A stretch of 64,000 nucleotides of DNA from Crenothrix sp043729335 (GCF_043729335.1 NZ_JAYTLQ010000001.1:55825-119824); one strand, 5' to 3'; shown: positions 7,402-15,838, counted from the first letter of the stretch. Program-made: numbers and translations. The notes: generated from the letters alone by a model not told the origin.

Positions 7402-9303
7402 TCAAACTTGTCCAGCAGGTTTATTCATTTTTATACCGGTAGTATCCGATTTATCCTGCTTAGTATAATCATTGTGATTTGGCGTATTATTATTGTCGTC
7501 TTTAGGTGGCTTAGGCGCTACTCCAGCCATCAAAGCGTCAATTTGCGCTTTATCGATAGTTTCCCATTCCATTAAGGCCTGGGCCATTTTGTGCAACACT
7601 TCAATATTGTCATTTAGCAGCGTTTCAGCACGTTGGTAGTTACGATCTATCAATGCTCGCACTTCCTCATCAATCTGATGGGAAACGTTAATAGATACCT
7701 TAGAACCTGAAGATGAGTAACCCATAAAAGGCTGTCCACCTTGCTCACCGTATACCAAAGGACCCAGTTTGTCGGAAAAGCCCCAGCGTGTCACCATGTT
7801 ACGCGCCAACTCTGATGCTCTTTCAATATCATTAGAAGCACCTGTAGTGACTAGATCACCACCATAGATAATAAGTTCCGCAATTCTTCCACCTAATAAA
7901 CTGGCCAGTTGACTTTCTAACTTGCGTTTATTAGCACCATACTGGTCTCTTTCAGGTAAGAACATAGTAATACCTAATGCTCTACCTCTAGGCATGATAC
8001 TGACTTTGTATACAGGATCATGCTCTGGAGACAATTGGCCAACGATACAATGTCCTGCTTCATGATAAGCCGTTAACAACTTGTCTTCTTCGGTCATGAC
8101 CGCAGTATGCCTTTCAGCACCCATCAAAATTTTGTCTTTGGCTTTTTCCAGCTCAAACATACTGACTTCAGTTTTGTTGGTTCTTGCCGCCAATAACGCC
8201 GCTTCATTAATAATATTGGCAAGGTCAGCACCTGAGAATCCCGGTGTTCCTCTAGCAATAAATTTCAATTCAACATCCGCAGCAGCCGGTACCTTTTTGA
8301 TATGTACATTCAGAATTTGTTCACGTCCTCTCACATCGGGTAAACCGACGGTTACTTGACGGTCAAAACGGCCTGGTCTTAATAAGGCTTTATCCAATAC
8401 ATCAGCGCGGTTGGTTGCAGCAATAACGATAACGCCTTCATTACCGGTAAAACCATCCATTTCAACTAATAACTGGTTGAGCGTTTGTTCACGTTCATCA
8501 TTACCGCCACCCATGCCGGCACCGCCTCTTTGGCGACCTACCGCATCGATTTCGTCGATGAAAATAATGCAGGGCGCATGTTCTTTAGCTTGCACAAACA
8601 TGTCCCTAACCCTGGACGCACCGACACCCACGTACATTTCAACAAAATCAGAACCTGAGATGGTGAAAAACTTTACGCCTGCTTCACCGGCAATCGCTCT
8701 GGCGATCAACGTTTTACCTGTTCCTGGAGGGCCTACCATTAAAATACCGCGTGGAATTTTGCCGCCCAGTTTTTGAAATTTCTGTGGGTCTTTCAAAAAA
8801 TCAACCAATTCAGAGACTTCTTCTTTAGCTTCTTCACAACCTGCCACATCAGCAAATTTAACGGTCATTTTATTTTCTTCAAGCATTTTGGCTTTACTTT
8901 TGCCAAAACCGCCACTGCCCGCACCAGCTTGCCTACGCATGTAGATAATCCATACGGTTATCATCAGCAACATAGGGAACCAGGCAATGAAGATTGACAT
9001 CGCCATGGACTGCTTAGGCACTTCAGAGGTTCTTATCTGAATTTTGGCAGCCAGCAAATCATCAATTAAATGGGTATCGCCTGGATTGATCGTCTCGAAG
9101 TTTTCCCCTTCCGTAGTACGAATCTTAATAAGGTTAGCGATCATTTCTACGCGTTCAATTTGTCCTGTTTTAACTTTATCGATAAATTCTGAATAAGCAA
9201 TAGAGTCCTGTATAGGAGGCGTAGTATTCAATCTGTTGAATATCAGCATAGCCACTGATATCACAACCGAGATTATGAATATATTAAATAAATGTTTCTT
9301 CAT
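7402..9303 (-). CDS. ftsH: ATP-dependent zinc metalloprotease FtsH
   Basis: Membrane-anchored AAA+ protease, 633 residues. Two N-terminal membrane helices (about 6-24 and 105-120) flank a periplasmic segment. Walker A GPPGTGKT is near residue 190, Walker B FIDEIDAVG, the second region of homology ATNRADVLDKALLRPGRFDR, and the zinc site HEAGH near residue 412 with the later Asp ligand in DIERASELARNMV. The C-terminal tail is Asn/Asp/Lys-rich. GGAG precedes the ATG by 8 bases. It lies outside the usual gammaproteobacterial rlmE-ftsH-folP context and may be a second copy. FtsH degrades RpoH in E. coli, and an rpoH gene lies 3.6 kb away. Confidence 0.97.
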   Translation of the reverse strand: MKKHLFNIFIISVVISVAMLIFNRLNTTPPIQDSIAYSEFIDKVKTGQIERVEMIANLIKIRTTEGENFETINPGDTHLIDDLLAAKIQIRTSEVPKQSMAMSIFIAWFPMLLMITVWIIYMRRQAGAGSGGFGKSKAKMLEENKMTVKFADVAGCEEAKEEVSELVDFLKDPQKFQKLGGKIPRGILMVGPPGTGKTLIARAIAGEAGVKFFTISGSDFVEMYVGVGASRVRDMFVQAKEHAPCIIFIDEIDAVGRQRGGAGMGGGNDEREQTLNQLLVEMDGFTGNEGVIVIAATNRADVLDKALLRPGRFDRQVTVGLPDVRGREQILNVHIKKVPAAADVELKFIARGTPGFSGADLANIINEAALLAARTNKTEVSMFELEKAKDKILMGAERHTAVMTEEDKLLTAYHEAGHCIVGQLSPEHDPVYKVSIMPRGRALGITMFLPERDQYGANKRKLESQLASLLGGRIAELIIYGGDLVTTGASNDIERASELARNMVTRWGFSDKLGPLVYGEQGGQPFMGYSSSGSKVSINVSHQIDEEVRALIDRNYQRAETLLNDNIEVLHKMAQALMEWETIDKAQIDALMAGVAPKPPKDDNNNTPNHNDYTKQDKSDTTGIKMNKPAGQV

Positions 9304-9479
9304 TACGTTATCTCCGAATCTCGTTAGTCATTAACGATAATTTATAGGGTTTTACAGTACTCATCACTAAACAGTGCATATTTGTCTCTCGAACTCGAAA
9401 AAGATTCAAATTATTTTCATATTTCCCATAATAATTTCAAATCCGTTATCTGGGCTGCATTACAATACCATTTCTCAGC

Positions 9480-9509
9480 CGCTAAAAGGCTTTTTTACGC
9501 CTTTAAGCG
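9480..9509. terminator. Hairpin between the sigma-factor gene and ftsH
   Basis: Inverted repeat CGCTAAAAGGC / GCCTTTAAGCG (one mismatch in 11 bp) with an 8-base loop, 63 bp past the sigma-factor stop codon. There is no good T-run on the minus strand, so it may be a weak terminator or a processing hairpin in the leader of ftsH. Confidence 0.55.
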
Positions 9510-9572
9510 TAGGTTATAACCAGAAAATCAGGTTTTTTCAGTTATCTTGATCTGAAAGTGTAGCGCACTCCA

Positions 9573-10979
9573 CTACAAAAAATTTATAAGTTGTTGACCA
9601 TAATTCAATTTAATTTTATTAAGCGCAATAACCTGGATTTGCCGAATGCGCTCTCGAGTCAAATTAAATTCTGCGCCTATTTCCTGCAACGTCATTTCGC
9701 TACTCGAATGCACACCAAAATGACAACAAACCACTTGGGCCTCGCGTGGATTAAGAGTTTTTATCGCCTCGGCAATCAAGGCTTCAAGTTCTGACTCAGC
9801 GATATCCTCAATGGCATGGGTAAAGGTCTGCTGCTCTAAAAAATCAACGGGGGCAAAGGCTTTCTCACTGTCATCATCATCTGAACCGTCTAAGGATATG
9901 GCGCTTTGAGCAATGGCCAAAATAGTATTGATATCCTCGCAAGATAACTGGGTCTGCTCAGCAATTTCCTGAATGCTTGCGTCCCTACCGACTCGTGTTG
10001 TAATTTGATCTTTTGCGCGGTACACCCGGTTAATGTTAGCAATTTGCTCACACGGAATGCGCACAGAACGTTCGCTACGTGATAAAGACCGTGAAATGGC
10101 CTGTCTGATCCAATACCCCGCGTAGGTTGAAAACTGAAACCCCAAGCGATAATCAAAGCGATCTACCGCTTTCAATAAGCCGGTTTGGCCTTCTTGAACC
10201 AGATCATTAAAATCCAGAAAACTGCCTTTGTATTGATTAACAATGAATGACACCAGTTTATTGTTAGCCATCACCAAATCTTGCCTACCTTTTAGCCAGC
10301 ACTGCTCCGCAACAAATACGGCTGATAAATCATTATAGATGTCATTAGTGGGTAACAAAAGAAACAACGTGCTGTATTGCTCATGGTAAGTCGTTGTGAA
10401 TTTCTCCAAAACTTTGGTTTTATTAGGTGTTGGCATCGCTTTTAGACGCTTATCCACCACAAAGGTTTTATGGGTTGAAGACCAATTTAAAAACTCACTC
10501 AGCCCAACGTCAACCTTAAATCTATAAGCAATAAGCTCTGCAAGCTCCACTAGATCTTCAAATAAATAAGGAAACAGCTGTAAATGCGTCATTAAACGCT
10601 GCTTACAGCTGATATAAAACGCATGATTGGTCTCCTCACGCTGCGCGTGTTGATGCAGTTGCACAAAGTCTTTTTTTATTTGAGAAATGGACGTTTCTAA
10701 ATCAGTACCCGTAGTGTCAGGTTCATCACGCTCAGCGGTATCTATAATAGGTTGCTCATATTTATTAATAAGCCACAAGGCACTTATTGGAAATAGAGCC
10801 AGTGATTTAATTAAATCTGCCTTGGCATCCGCTAAATTTTTAGCTAACTGATAATTACCGTTTTTAATCTCATCTACTAACTTGCCCTGACTGGGGTTGG
10901 TATTTTGTCCCATACCAACAGTGTTAATGGTTGATGCCGATGTTTTATACTCTGATAACTGTCTATCTAAATAAGCCAC
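9573..10979 (-). CDS. RpoD-like sigma-70 family factor, atypical group 2
   Basis: Sigma-70 family protein of about 468 residues. Start set at GTG 10979 (AGAGGA 6 bases upstream); the frame is open to GTG 10997. Regions 2.1-2.4 (about residues 230-320) include FLDFNDLVQEGQTGLLKAVDRF and FSTYAGYWIRQAISRSL, then region 3 (RVGRDASIQEIAEQTQLS) and region 4 with TLQEIGAEFNLTRERIRQIQ. The first 230 residues lack sigma 1.1 but contain a stretch (ALFPISALWLINKYEQ) resembling the non-conserved region of primary sigma factors. It is therefore closer to RpoD than to RpoS. An acidic SLDGSDDDDSEK insert follows region 3. Likely an alternative housekeeping-like factor; its regulon is unknown. Confidence 0.85.
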   Translation of the reverse strand: MAYLDRQLSEYKTSASTINTVGMGQNTNPSQGKLVDEIKNGNYQLAKNLADAKADLIKSLALFPISALWLINKYEQPIIDTAERDEPDTTGTDLETSISQIKKDFVQLHQHAQREETNHAFYISCKQRLMTHLQLFPYLFEDLVELAELIAYRFKVDVGLSEFLNWSSTHKTFVVDKRLKAMPTPNKTKVLEKFTTTYHEQYSTLFLLLPTNDIYNDLSAVFVAEQCWLKGRQDLVMANNKLVSFIVNQYKGSFLDFNDLVQEGQTGLLKAVDRFDYRLGFQFSTYAGYWIRQAISRSLSRSERSVRIPCEQIANINRVYRAKDQITTRVGRDASIQEIAEQTQLSCEDINTILAIAQSAISLDGSDDDDSEKAFAPVDFLEQQTFTHAIEDIAESELEALIAEAIKTLNPREAQVVCCHFGVHSSSEMTLQEIGAEFNLTRERIRQIQVIALNKIKLNYGQQLINFL

Positions 10980-10997
10980 AATTCTCGATCCTCTCAC

Positions 10998-11347
10998 ATA
11001 GTCGGTTCTTCACAATTAAAACGCTTATTCAATACTTTAAATTGCACAGAACCGCTGCGCTTAAAGCACACATGCGTTTTTATTGCCCTCAGGTGTTACG
11101 ACAAGCCAAAACTCAATTAGTTTGATTGTTTTCTAAAATTTTTAGTTTTTGGTTTATTACGCACTAATTGAATTGTCTACTTAGGTGATGACAAATAGCT
11201 ACAAAAGCGGGGGACGAAAGGAAATATTTGGATGCAATTTTCTGAGTGTTTTAGGTTAAAACGTTAAGAGCGATAAAGAGCACGTGCGTGGCATTAACCA
11301 CACTGAAAACCTGTCAATGTTATCCTCCGGGTGCGCCAGGGATATTA
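10998..11347. promoter_or_regulatory. Intergenic gap upstream of the sigma-factor gene, with an inverted repeat
   Basis: A 350-bp gap without a credible gene. It contains a 9-bp inverted repeat, TCAATTAGT at 11113-11121 and ACTAATTGA at 11163-11171, separated by 41 bp of T-rich sequence. It sits 135-190 bp upstream of the sigma-factor start, a place where paired operators or a structured leader could act. No clear promoter could be assigned by eye. Confidence 0.4.
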
Positions 11348-12688
11348 TTAATCGTTACGTACAGCTCGTGGGTCTAACGCATTTTGCACCACATCAGCAA
11401 ATAAATTAGCCGCCAATACCAACGCGAACATAAATACAAAGGCGGCAGATAACGACCACCATACAATAGGCTCTCTCGCCATTTCTAGTCGTGCGCCATT
11501 AATCATATTTCCCCAACTATAGGTAGTAGGATCAACACCGATATTAATATATGACAGCACAGCTTCTGCCAATACCAGCGAGCTAAAATCAAGCACCACA
11601 GTAATGATGACAAGGTGCATAACATTCGGCAGAATATGACGTACTAATATCGTACGTTGCTTCACGCCCAGCGCGTAGGCAGCCTGCACATATTCCATTT
11701 CTCTAAGCTTTAAAGTTTCTGCCCTGAGCAATCGACACAAGCCTGTCCAGCTGGTCACACCCAAAATCAGGCAAAGGAATAAAAGCCGCATATCTGAACG
11801 CACCACCACGCTGGTAAACGAAGACTCATGATTAGCCATATACACTTGCACCATCAATACAGAAGCCGCTATAAGCAATACGCTGGGTATGGAATTTAAT
11901 GTGGTGTAGATATATTGAATAACATCATCTACCCAACCTCGAAAAAAACCTGCCAAAATACCAAAGATAATCGCCATGGGTAACATAACCAAGGTAGTCA
12001 ACGTGCCAATAACCAAGCCAGTACGAATGCTTTTTACGGCTTGATACAATACATCTTCGCCTACCTTATCGGTACCAAAAACGTGGTAATAGCCCGACAA
12101 ATAAACCACTATGTAACTTAATAAAATAATAATAAACACCGTGCATAATGCAGGTGATAAGGTAAAAAATGGGGCTGCTGTTGCTTGAATCTTGAAGCGT
12201 GCCAGCAAAATCAAGAGCACTAAAAGACTGGAAAATAAGCAACCTTTCATAAAGGCTATGGATAATTTTTTAAGAATATCAGGAATATGTTGTGTTACAG
12301 GATCCTGTAAATGTTGCCCACCAAAAATTAAGCGCGGATAGCCCCATTGCGGTATGTCATCTGCCACGCTTATAATTTCTTTGCTATACAATGTTGTCGA
12401 AAACGGCGACGAGTAAGTTTTTTCAACGTGCTCTTTAAGGGGCGCTGCAAACTGATCAAGCAAACTGATAATTTCACCACCTTTGGCAGCAGACTTAAAA
12501 TGCACCGAATCCAGCAAACCCACGGTAACAAAAAACAACAAGACCACTAGCGATATCATGCCAATATTGCTATCGGCTATTTTTTTTAATCCTTGCTTAA
12601 TATGCTCTTTATTGCGCACAGAAAACGCCAGCGCCAGCAGAGCAAAAACCAACATAAATATCAGCGCATCCGTCCATAAAACAATCAT
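11348..12688 (-). CDS. OppC/DppC/YejE-type ABC transporter permease, solitary
   Basis: About 446 residues from ATG 12688 (AAGG 7 bases upstream); the longer frame to 12781 lacks a ribosome site. An extra N-terminal part (two membrane helices, then a periplasmic segment of about 80 residues ending near QHIPDILKK) precedes the binding-protein-dependent permease domain. That domain carries the cytoplasmic EAA-like loop (MEYVQAAYALGVKQRTILVRHILPN) and the OppC signature EAVLSYINIGVDPTTYSWGNMI. An ATPase, a partner permease and a binding protein would normally be adjacent, but none is here. The extended N-terminus recalls YejE-like permeases. Substrate (peptide, nickel or other) cannot be told. 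Confidence 0.85.
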   Translation of the reverse strand: MIVLWTDALIFMLVFALLALAFSVRNKEHIKQGLKKIADSNIGMISLVVLLFFVTVGLLDSVHFKSAAKGGEIISLLDQFAAPLKEHVEKTYSSPFSTTLYSKEIISVADDIPQWGYPRLIFGGQHLQDPVTQHIPDILKKLSIAFMKGCLFSSLLVLLILLARFKIQATAAPFFTLSPALCTVFIIILLSYIVVYLSGYYHVFGTDKVGEDVLYQAVKSIRTGLVIGTLTTLVMLPMAIIFGILAGFFRGWVDDVIQYIYTTLNSIPSVLLIAASVLMVQVYMANHESSFTSVVVRSDMRLLFLCLILGVTSWTGLCRLLRAETLKLREMEYVQAAYALGVKQRTILVRHILPNVMHLVIITVVLDFSSLVLAEAVLSYINIGVDPTTYSWGNMINGARLEMAREPIVWWSLSAAFVFMFALVLAANLFADVVQNALDPRAVRND

Positions 12689-12841
12689 TTCAATAACCTT
12701 GGGCAATTTGTTTGATTCAGCGTGTTCATAACACTTTAAATTTGTCAGCGCTAGAATAATACTCAGATGTGGATGAGGCAAGCCATCCCAGCGTCAAAAT
12801 CTTCTGTTAATGAAATACTTGAAGATGAACTTTTAAAAAAT

Positions 12842-12868
12842 TCAGCACTCTGATCCAAGGAGTGCTAA
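12842..12868 (+). promoter_or_regulatory. Putative CIRCE element (HrcA operator) upstream of rpoH
   Basis: The sequence TCAGCACTC, a 9-base spacer TGATCCAAG, and GAGTGCTAA match the CIRCE consensus TTAGCACTC-N9-GAGTGCTAA in 17 of 18 arm positions, with exactly the canonical 9-base spacing. It ends 33 bp before the rpoH ATG and overlaps the proposed extended -10 element. HrcA would therefore be expected to repress sigma-32 synthesis. Confidence 0.85.
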
Positions 12869-12871
12869 TAT
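12863..12871 (+). promoter_or_regulatory. Extended -10 promoter of rpoH
   Basis: TGCTAATAT fits the extended -10 pattern TGn-TAnnnT and lies within and just past the right arm of the CIRCE element; no good -35 box is seen at 17-18 bp, which is usual for extended -10 promoters. Transcription would begin around 12878, leaving a leader of about 24 bases with GAGG before the ATG. Confidence 0.5.
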
Positions 12872-12901
12872 TATATTAAAGTCATTTACAGTGAGGATAT
12901 C

Positions 12902-13759
12902 ATGACTAGTGCATTAGCTTTACCTATTAACTTGTCTGTTGGAACGTTTGATGCGTATTTGAACCTTGTGAGACAAATGCCAAAATTAACCGCCGAACAA
13001 GAGCGTGATTTAACAGTAAAATTCAAAGACCATGGTGATTTGGAAGCGGCACGTGAGCTTGTTATGACCAATTTGCGTTTTGTTGTTCATGTTGCCAGAG
13101 GTTATAGCGGCTACGGCTTGCCCATGCACGATATTATTCAGGAAGGGAATGTTGGCTTAATGAAAGCGGTTAAACGCTTTGATCCTACTATGGGCGTGCG
13201 CTTAGTATCGTTTGCAGTACATTGGATTAAAGCCGAAATTCATGAATACGTCATTAAAAACTGGGGCATCGTCAAAGTGGCGACCACCAAGGCGCAGCGT
13301 AAGTTGTTTTTTAATCTGCGTAAATTCAAAAGTGACATTGGCTGGCTATCACATAATGAAGCCACAGCTATCGCCAAAGATTTGGATGTGGATGTCGGTA
13401 TCGTTTACGAAATGGAAAAACGTTTAGGCAGTACGGATATATCCTTCGATTTACCCGCTGATGATAGCGCAGATGAAAACTATAGCGCACCGGTAACTTT
13501 TCTTCAGCAGCATAATGCCGATCCTGCGGAATTGGTGGAGGCCGTTGACTGGGAAGGCCACGAGCAATCCCTATTATCCAAGGCGTTGGCGAAACTTGAT
13601 GAGCGTAGCCTGGATATTCTTTCCAGCCGCTGGTTAGCTGATGAAAAAGCCACTTTGCATGAGCTTGCCGCACGTTACAATGTTTCTGCAGAAAGAATTA
13701 GACAGTTGGAACAAAATGCCATGAAAAAGCTGCGCAGTAGTGTTGTACTGGAAGCTTAA
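12902..13759 (+). CDS. rpoH: Heat-shock sigma factor RpoH (sigma-32)
   Basis: Protein of 285 residues, the usual RpoH length. Region 1.2/2 reads ARELVMTNLRFVVHVARGYSGYG, then MHDIIQEGNVGLMKAVKRFDP. The diagnostic RpoH box QRKLFFNLRKFK is at about 130-141 (E. coli has QRKLFFNLRKTK). Region 4.2 holds LHELAARYNVSAERIRQLEQNAMKKLR. GAGG lies 8 bases before the ATG. It directs transcription of chaperone and protease genes under heat stress. Upstream is a probable CIRCE operator, so expression is probably under HrcA in addition to the post-translational control known in E. coli. A divergent ABC permease shares the upstream gap. Confidence 0.96.
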   Translation: MTSALALPINLSVGTFDAYLNLVRQMPKLTAEQERDLTVKFKDHGDLEAARELVMTNLRFVVHVARGYSGYGLPMHDIIQEGNVGLMKAVKRFDPTMGVRLVSFAVHWIKAEIHEYVIKNWGIVKVATTKAQRKLFFNLRKFKSDIGWLSHNEATAIAKDLDVDVGIVYEMEKRLGSTDISFDLPADDSADENYSAPVTFLQQHNADPAELVEAVDWEGHEQSLLSKALAKLDERSLDILSSRWLADEKATLHELAARYNVSAERIRQLEQNAMKKLRSSVVLEA

Positions 13760-13795
13760 TCACTCATACCTCCCCCCGACCATCACACCGAGTAA

Positions 13796-13823
13796 GTAGA
13801 GACGTAATATTTTATGTCTCTAC
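13796..13823. repeat. Intergenic hairpin repeat, GTAGAGACG family, copy 2
   Basis: GTAGAGACGTAA / TTATGTCTCTAC, a 12-bp stem with one G-T wobble and a 4-base loop, 37 bp after the rpoH stop codon. Both arms differ from the other copies at the same paired position (C to T), which is a compensatory or near-compensatory change that keeps the stem. Confidence 0.85.
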
Positions 13824-13896
13824 AGGTCATCAAATCATGACCCCATCTGATATTGTGCAGCACTTGGTAGGGCAAGGTCGGTAACATAAACAAACC

Positions 13897-13942
13897 GTCT
13901 TCTCCTTTATGCCTAGCATATACGAGAGAAGACTTAGTTTTT
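13897..13942 (+). terminator. Nested hairpin, possible rpoH terminator
   Basis: Outer arms GTCTTCTC / GAGAAGAC enclose an inner stem TATGC-CTA-GCATA, followed by TTAGTTTTTATG. The T-rich tail suggests an intrinsic terminator between rpoH and the convergent TIGR02647 gene. The 21-base region between the outer arms makes this less certain. Confidence 0.5.
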
Positions 13943-13991
13943 ATGCAGATTTGTATGGCCGCTGGGATAGGCTATAAAACCAAGCGATGAT

Positions 13992-14231
13992 TTAGTCCGG
14001 TTTAAGTATACGCAGAAACGCCTGTGCATGTTCTGCGGCCTCACGACCAAGGCTGGTTAAATAACCACCGTCTTCTTGTGATACCAAGCCTTTTTTGTGT
14101 AGACGCTGTGTAGCTGCAATTGTCGCTTCTGAGGCAGTGTGTTGATGCACCTTAATGCCTTCCAATGTCGTCGACAAGTTGTAGCGTGACAAAAGATCCA
14201 ATTCTTCTAAGATGTCTTGTGTGTAGGGCAT
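13992..14231 (-). CDS. TIGR02647 family small protein, DNA-binding-like
   Basis: Protein of 79 residues matching the TIGR02647 family as I know it: an N-terminal YTQDILEELDLLSRYNLSTTLEGIKVH, a central helical segment EATIAATQRLHKKGLVSQEDGGYLTSLGREAAEHAQAFLRIL. The helix-turn-wing look (QRLHKKGLVSQEDGGYLTSLG) resembles a winged-helix DNA-binding unit. Members occur in gammaproteobacteria such as pseudomonads; function is not established. It is a single gene. Confidence 0.75.
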   Translation of the reverse strand: MPYTQDILEELDLLSRYNLSTTLEGIKVHQHTASEATIAATQRLHKKGLVSQEDGGYLTSLGREAAEHAQAFLRILKPD

Positions 14232-14394
14232 TAGAAATCCTCTTATTATTTATAAAATGAATACATAGGATATGCCATTTCTACATCCTTACGGATTTTT
14301 TTTGTGAGCAAACATTGTTTAGCAGATGTTTTTATCAACAAGACCGGCTCTATAGAAGAAGCCATCCACTACAGCAAAGGCGCTAGCAGCAGGT

Positions 14395-15054
14395 CTAATT
14401 CGAAACGTTATGCTGTGCAGGATTAGGATCCTCAGCTGGCATATAAAAACGTGGCACACCCTTAATCGGAGCTTTGCCTATATGCAGATACTGTAGGCCT
14501 ACCAGCGTTTCAATATCGGATATATATTCAATCCAGACAACGCTAATTTCCCCCTCCACTTCCAGTTCTTTAAATTCAAAAACCGTGACCAAACCTTTTT
14601 CTATTATTATCTTTTCAGGCAGACGAATCATTAATCCCTCCACTGACGCATTCACCGAATAAAACTCCCGGTAAATACCATCTAACAGAATAAGACCTGG
14701 CGCAACAATAGTCTTCCGGTAGGCTTTTCTTTTATAAAGCACACGGTCTATATCGTAGGAAACATTTTTAAACTCCAGCGCCAGCAGTAGATAATCATCC
14801 TCTATATCCACCCTAACGGCTTCGGTTTCTCCCGCCAACCGTAGCGTAGGAATATACATATCAATAAGGCTTGCAGCCAATACTTCCCTGTATATTTTGT
14901 TTAAGTCATTCTGGTTTTGCTTTTGGTTAATTTTTACGAGCACGCCTGTTAACGAAATATTCCTAACTGTGATGCTGTATTCCTCACCGCCCATATAAAT
15001 TAAGCCATAAGATGCTAAATTTTTTCGGTAAGGTCGTTTTACATGTACGCTCAT
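14395..15054 (-). CDS. Tandem PilZ-like domain protein
   Basis: Protein of 219 residues with two copies of a PilZ-like beta-barrel. The first has a basic N-terminus RPYRKNLASYGLIY and the motif NISLTGVLVKI (D/N-x-S-x-x-G); the second repeats this as KRKAYRKTIVAPGLILLDG and NASVEGLMIRL. PilZ domains bind c-di-GMP through RxxxR and D/NxSxxG; both copies keep an R-x-x-x-R/K-like stretch and the NxSxxG. No output domain is fused. It lies in a window that also has an HD-GYP phosphodiesterase and pilMNOPQ, consistent with c-di-GMP control of surface behaviour. C-terminal 15 residues look disordered. Confidence 0.75.
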   Translation of the reverse strand: MSVHVKRPYRKNLASYGLIYMGGEEYSITVRNISLTGVLVKINQKQNQNDLNKIYREVLAASLIDMYIPTLRLAGETEAVRVDIEDDYLLLALEFKNVSYDIDRVLYKRKAYRKTIVAPGLILLDGIYREFYSVNASVEGLMIRLPEKIIIEKGLVTVFEFKELEVEGEISVVWIEYISDIETLVGLQYLHIGKAPIKGVPRFYMPAEDPNPAQHNVSN

Positions 15055-15206
15055 ACTGATCCTCTTTTTTCGCTTTTGCAGTGGCGCTATTACTGTAGTA
15101 ATGTACGTTGGAAGTATAGTAGGTTAATTATTTTTTATTTGGGATTTTTACGATTAACTGGCCTTTATAACCTTTAACACTTAAACCTTTACTGGTAATT
15201 TGTACA

Positions 15207-15779
15207 ATGAAAAAGATTGTCATAGCGTGTTCAGTGCTGCTTCTAACGGCTTGCGCTACGTTGCCGCCTAAAAATACCGATAATATTTGTTCTGTTTTTA
15301 AAGAAAAAGACGGCTGGTATGATCAAGCACAGCATGTTTTTCAACGCTGGGGCGTGCCGATTCCGGTACAAATGGCCATCATGCACCAAGAGTCACACTT
15401 TGTTGCTGATGCACAGCCACCGCGCCCTTGGTTATTAGGCTTTATTCCTTGGTTTAGACCAAGCAGCGCGTATGGCTATGCTCAAGCACTGGATGGCACT
15501 TGGGATCAATATCTTAAAAGCACCGCAAACTCAGGTGCCGATCGCGATGAGTTTGCCGATGCCAGCGATTTTATTGGCTGGTATTGTGATATAAGCGCCA
15601 ACCGACTGGGTCTCTCCAAATGGGATGCCAAAAACTTATATCTGGCTTATCACGAAGGCCACGGTGGATTTCAACGTAAAAGCTATTTACGTAAGTTGTG
15701 GCTAATGCAGGTTGCCAATAAGGTCTCTAAACGGGCAAGCTTATTCCAGGGACAATTAACAGGTTGTGAAATGAATTAG
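15207..15779 (+). CDS. Lytic transglycosylase (SLT)-like lipoprotein
   Basis: Protein of 190 residues with a lipoprotein signal MKKIVIACSVLLLTAC (lipobox LTAC). The catalytic fold is indicated by PVQMAIMHQESHF (catalytic Glu of the SLT/lysozyme-like fold), then SSAYGYAQALDGTWDQY (the GYAQ/GLMQ-type motif) and NLYLAYHEGHGGF. It would cleave the MurNAc-GlcNAc bond of peptidoglycan from the membrane. Divergent from the PilZ gene; followed by an FKBP gene in the same direction after 59 bp. Confidence 0.85.
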   Translation: MKKIVIACSVLLLTACATLPPKNTDNICSVFKEKDGWYDQAQHVFQRWGVPIPVQMAIMHQESHFVADAQPPRPWLLGFIPWFRPSSAYGYAQALDGTWDQYLKSTANSGADRDEFADASDFIGWYCDISANRLGLSKWDAKNLYLAYHEGHGGFQRKSYLRKLWLMQVANKVSKRASLFQGQLTGCEMN

Positions 15780-15838
15780 CCGAAACAGCCGTTTTTTTTG
15801 ATAAACTAGATGTTTTAATTCACACAAAGGCGAAAATC

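Noticed and set aside
9304..9420. Sigma-32 promoter upstream of ftsH
   Set aside because: A CCCTATAAAT stretch resembles a -10 but no CTTGAA-like -35 lies at the right distance; not supported.
10931..11125. 64-residue open frame on the plus strand over the sigma-factor start
   Set aside because: It lies antisense to the sigma-factor 5' end and across an AT-rich gap; no start site or family.
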